Positions 62,063-64,000 of a DNA stretch of 64,000 nt are shown piece after piece (position 1 is the first letter of the stretch; each line of letters opens with the position of its first letter). The notes beneath the pieces were generated by a model, which saw nothing but the letters and a program-made list of their open reading frames with translations, was not told where the DNA came from and searched no databases. A program made the translations under genes and the position numbers. Source of the DNA: Actinomycetota bacterium (GTDB lineage Bacteria > Actinomycetota > Thermoleophilia > Solirubrobacterales > Solirubrobacteraceae); assembly GCA_018268595.1 (NCBI GenBank), contig JAFDWH010000004.1, positions 62,001 through 126,000 of the forward strand, written 5' to 3'.

Positions 62063-63589
62063 TCAGCCGCGCGCTGCCAGAGCGGCGGCAGCGAGCGGTC
62101 CGTTCGTTGCGTCCGCCCATCGCCCGAGGTCCGCGCCGGGCGGTCCGTACTCGAGCGCTTGGGCCTGCACCGCCGTCATCTCCTCGAACGCCTCGCGACC
62201 GCTCTCGCGGCCGTAGCCGGACTGCTTGACGCCGCCGAACGGAAGCTGCCAGTGGAACGCGCGATAGCAGTTGATCCAAACCGAGCCGACCTCGAGCCTG
62301 CCCGCGAGCCGCTCCGCGCGCGAGAGGTCGCTCGTCCACAACCCGGCCGCCAGCCCGTAGGCGGAGTCGTTGGCGATCTGCAGCGCCTCGTCCTCGCCGT
62401 CGAAGGGCAGCACCACGCCGACCGGCCCGAAGATCTCCTCCTGGGAGATCTCCAGCGCGTTGTCGGCGTTCGTGACGACCGTCGGGCGGTAGAAGCAGCC
62501 GCGCGCGAGGCGCTCGTCGTCCGGCGGCGCGCCGCCCGCCGCGATCGTCACGCCCTCGGCACGGGCGCGATCCACGAACCCCGCGACGCGCTCGCGCTGA
62601 CGCGCGGACACGAGCGGTCCGATCATGGTCGCCTCGTCGAACGGGTCGCCGACGCGAAGGTCGTCCGCGATCGCGCACAGGCGCTCGACGAAGCCGTCGT
62701 AGACCTCGCGCTGCACGAGCATGCGCGAGGGCGCGATGCAGCTCTGGCCGGCGGCGCCGAAGATCGCCGCGGCGGCCGACGACACGGCTTCGTCCAGCGC
62801 GGCATCCGCGAACACGATGTACGGCGACTTGCCCCCGGCCTCGATCACGACGCGCTTCAGCGTGCGGGCAGCCGACGCGGCGATCTGGCGCCCGACGCCG
62901 GTGCTCCCGGTGAACGAGACGAGCGCGACGTCCGGGTGCTCGACGAGCGCCTTGCCGACGGCGACGTCGCCGATCACGGCGTTGACGACGCCGTCGGGAA
63001 ATCCGGCCTCGGTGGCCAGGCGGGCGAGCGCGAACGGGGCGACGGGCGCGTCGGGCGACGGCTTGACGACGACCGTGTTGCCGGCCGCGAGCGCCGGAGC
63101 GATCTTCCAGCAGCCTGCCGAGACGGGCGAGTTGTACGGCGTCAGCGCCGCCACCACGCCGACCGGGCGATTGATCGTGAGGCCGCGCCGGCTCGACGAC
63201 AGCTCGAAGCTGCGGCCGCCCGACTCGCCCGCGAGGCCCGCGTAGTACGCGCACCAGTCGGCCATCGCCACCACCTCGTCGCGCGCCTGCCAGAGCGGCT
63301 TGCCGTTGTCGTGCGACTCGAGCGGCGCCAGCTCTGCGGCCCGCTCGCGCAGGAGCCCGGCGAAGCGGTGCAGGAGCTGCGCACGCTCGTCGGCGGACAG
63401 GCGCGCCCAGGCGCTGTCGCGGAAGGCTCGGCACGCAGAGGCGACCGCCTGCTCCACGGTCGCGGGCGTACCGTCGGCGACCATCGCCCAGGCCTCACCG
63501 GTCGCAGGGTCGATCGCCTCGCGGAAGCTCGCCTGCTCGACGACATGCGCACCGTCGATCCAGGCCCCGTAACGGACGGGTTCGTTCAT
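62063..63589 (-). CDS. NAD(P)-dependent aldehyde dehydrogenase
   Basis: The 508-residue protein has the complete ALDH fold: PYNSPVSAGCWKIAPALAAG, VVKPSPDAP, VSFTGSTGVGRQIAASA, catalytic Glu in VIEAGGKSPYIVF (about 262), catalytic Cys in FGAAGQSCIAPSR (about 296) and the EIFGPVGVVLPFDGE and FGGVKQSGYGRE segments. It oxidises an aldehyde from the catabolic route formed with the monooxygenase and amidohydrolase. It lies 28 bases downstream of the partial amidohydrolase gene. Confidence 0.93.
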   Translation of the reverse strand: MNEPVRYGAWIDGAHVVEQASFREAIDPATGEAWAMVADGTPATVEQAVASACRAFRDSAWARLSADERAQLLHRFAGLLRERAAELAPLESHDNGKPLWQARDEVVAMADWCAYYAGLAGESGGRSFELSSSRRGLTINRPVGVVAALTPYNSPVSAGCWKIAPALAAGNTVVVKPSPDAPVAPFALARLATEAGFPDGVVNAVIGDVAVGKALVEHPDVALVSFTGSTGVGRQIAASAARTLKRVVIEAGGKSPYIVFADAALDEAVSSAAAAIFGAAGQSCIAPSRMLVQREVYDGFVERLCAIADDLRVGDPFDEATMIGPLVSARQRERVAGFVDRARAEGVTIAAGGAPPDDERLARGCFYRPTVVTNADNALEISQEEIFGPVGVVLPFDGEDEALQIANDSAYGLAAGLWTSDLSRAERLAGRLEVGSVWINCYRAFHWQLPFGGVKQSGYGRESGREAFEEMTAVQAQALEYGPPGADLGRWADATNGPLAAAALAARG

Positions 63590-63617
63590 CAGTCGTTCTC
63601 CATCTTGGACAGGTCTT

Positions 63618-64000
63618 TCAGGCTCCCTGCACGGCCGGGAGCCGCAGGCCGGCGAGCGACAACGGACGCCGGTAGACGATCCCCTCGATGACTTCCTCGG
63701 AGATCTCCGGGAGCCGTCCCTCCGTGAGGGTGTTGATGTCTCGCAGCGCGGACAGGCAGAACGTCGGATGCAGAACCGGGAAGTCGGTTCCGAACAGCAC
63801 GCGATCGAGCACGCCGTAGTCGCGAGCGGCCAGCAGCATGTTGTGCAGCTGCCAGGGGCGATGGAACCGTGCGGAGATGTCCATCAGGACGTTCGGGTTC
63901 TTGTACATGAGCGCGATCGTCTCCGTGAACCACGGCTGGCCTCCGTGGGCGACGATCAACGTCAGCTCCGGGAAGCTGCGGGCGACCTTGTCGAGCAGCA
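63618..64000 (-). CDS. Amidohydrolase family 2 protein (5' part outside window)
   Basis: Only the C-terminal part is in the window; the frame is open to base 64000. It has LIVAHGGQPWFTETIALMYK with the metal-binding His, a PNVLMDISARFH strand and LFGTDFPVLHP with the conserved Asp, typical of metal-dependent amidohydrolase-2 enzymes (decarboxylases or lactonases of aromatic catabolism). It is the first visible gene of the catabolic cluster with ALDH and the luciferase-like oxidoreductase. Confidence 0.85.
   Translation of the reverse strand, partial: LLDKVARSFPELTLIVAHGGQPWFTETIALMYKNPNVLMDISARFHRPWQLHNMLLAARDYGVLDRVLFGTDFPVLHPTFCLSALRDINTLTEGRLPEISEEVIEGIVYRRPLSLAGLRLPAVQGA

Overview
The window is very GC-rich, gene-dense bacterial DNA with overlapping ATGA/GTGA/TGATG gene junctions, frequent GTG starts and many leaderless-looking promoters. 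The gene families point to an actinobacterium, and the large secreted NHL/Fn3-type proteins with basic C-terminal tails suggest Thermoleophilia (Solirubrobacterales, a Conexibacter-like organism). That assignment is inferred from gene content only.

Left part (1-11 kb): the 3' end of an MMPL transporter meets a minus-strand operon of a radical SAM/SPASM-like enzyme, an S-adenosylhomocysteine-hydrolase-like protein, a D-2-hydroxyacid dehydrogenase and a phosphoglycerate-kinase-like protein. Two of these carry altered active-site motifs, which suggests recruitment to a specialised pathway. Divergent from it is a stand-alone rpsL whose S12 protein has Arg43 and Gly91, sites tied to streptomycin resistance and dependence elsewhere. 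An accessory patch follows: glutathione transferase, a frameshifted IS3-family element, a RES-Xre toxin-antitoxin pair, and an HNH nuclease translationally coupled to an unrecognised partner. A truncated tRNA-Val 3' end lies at 10.76 kb.

Middle part (11-30 kb): one tightly coupled operon encodes PEP synthase, a 65-residue protein, acetyl-CoA synthetase, E1-alpha, E1-beta and E2 of a 2-oxoacid dehydrogenase, and an acyl carrier protein. Next come an FtsX/LolD-type ABC exporter, small DUF4177 and DsrE-like genes, an ABC-2 exporter operon with a SHOCT protein, and an ArsR/DUF2892/MMPL operon divergent from a cation-diffusion-facilitator gene. An intact tRNA-Val(CAC) closes this segment. With the truncated copy it brackets about 19 kb in att-like geometry, although no integrase is visible.

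Right part (30-64 kb): two giant secreted proteins, a lipoprotein, a candidate structured RNA and a tandem pair of small secreted proteins (one decayed) form a lower-GC surface region. A surface-glycan region follows, with a YfhO-like protein, a transketolase split into two genes 5 kb apart, GT2 and three paralogous glycosyltransferases, a methyltransferase, an NAD-dependent epimerase and a polytopic membrane protein, interrupted by tRNA-Ser(CGA), tadA and a subtilase. Then come a universal stress protein, a TetR-YceI-FMN reductase operon with palindromic operators, a REC-PP2C/histidine kinase/response regulator operon, and a catabolic cluster of luciferase-like monooxygenase, aldehyde dehydrogenase and amidohydrolase that runs off the right edge.
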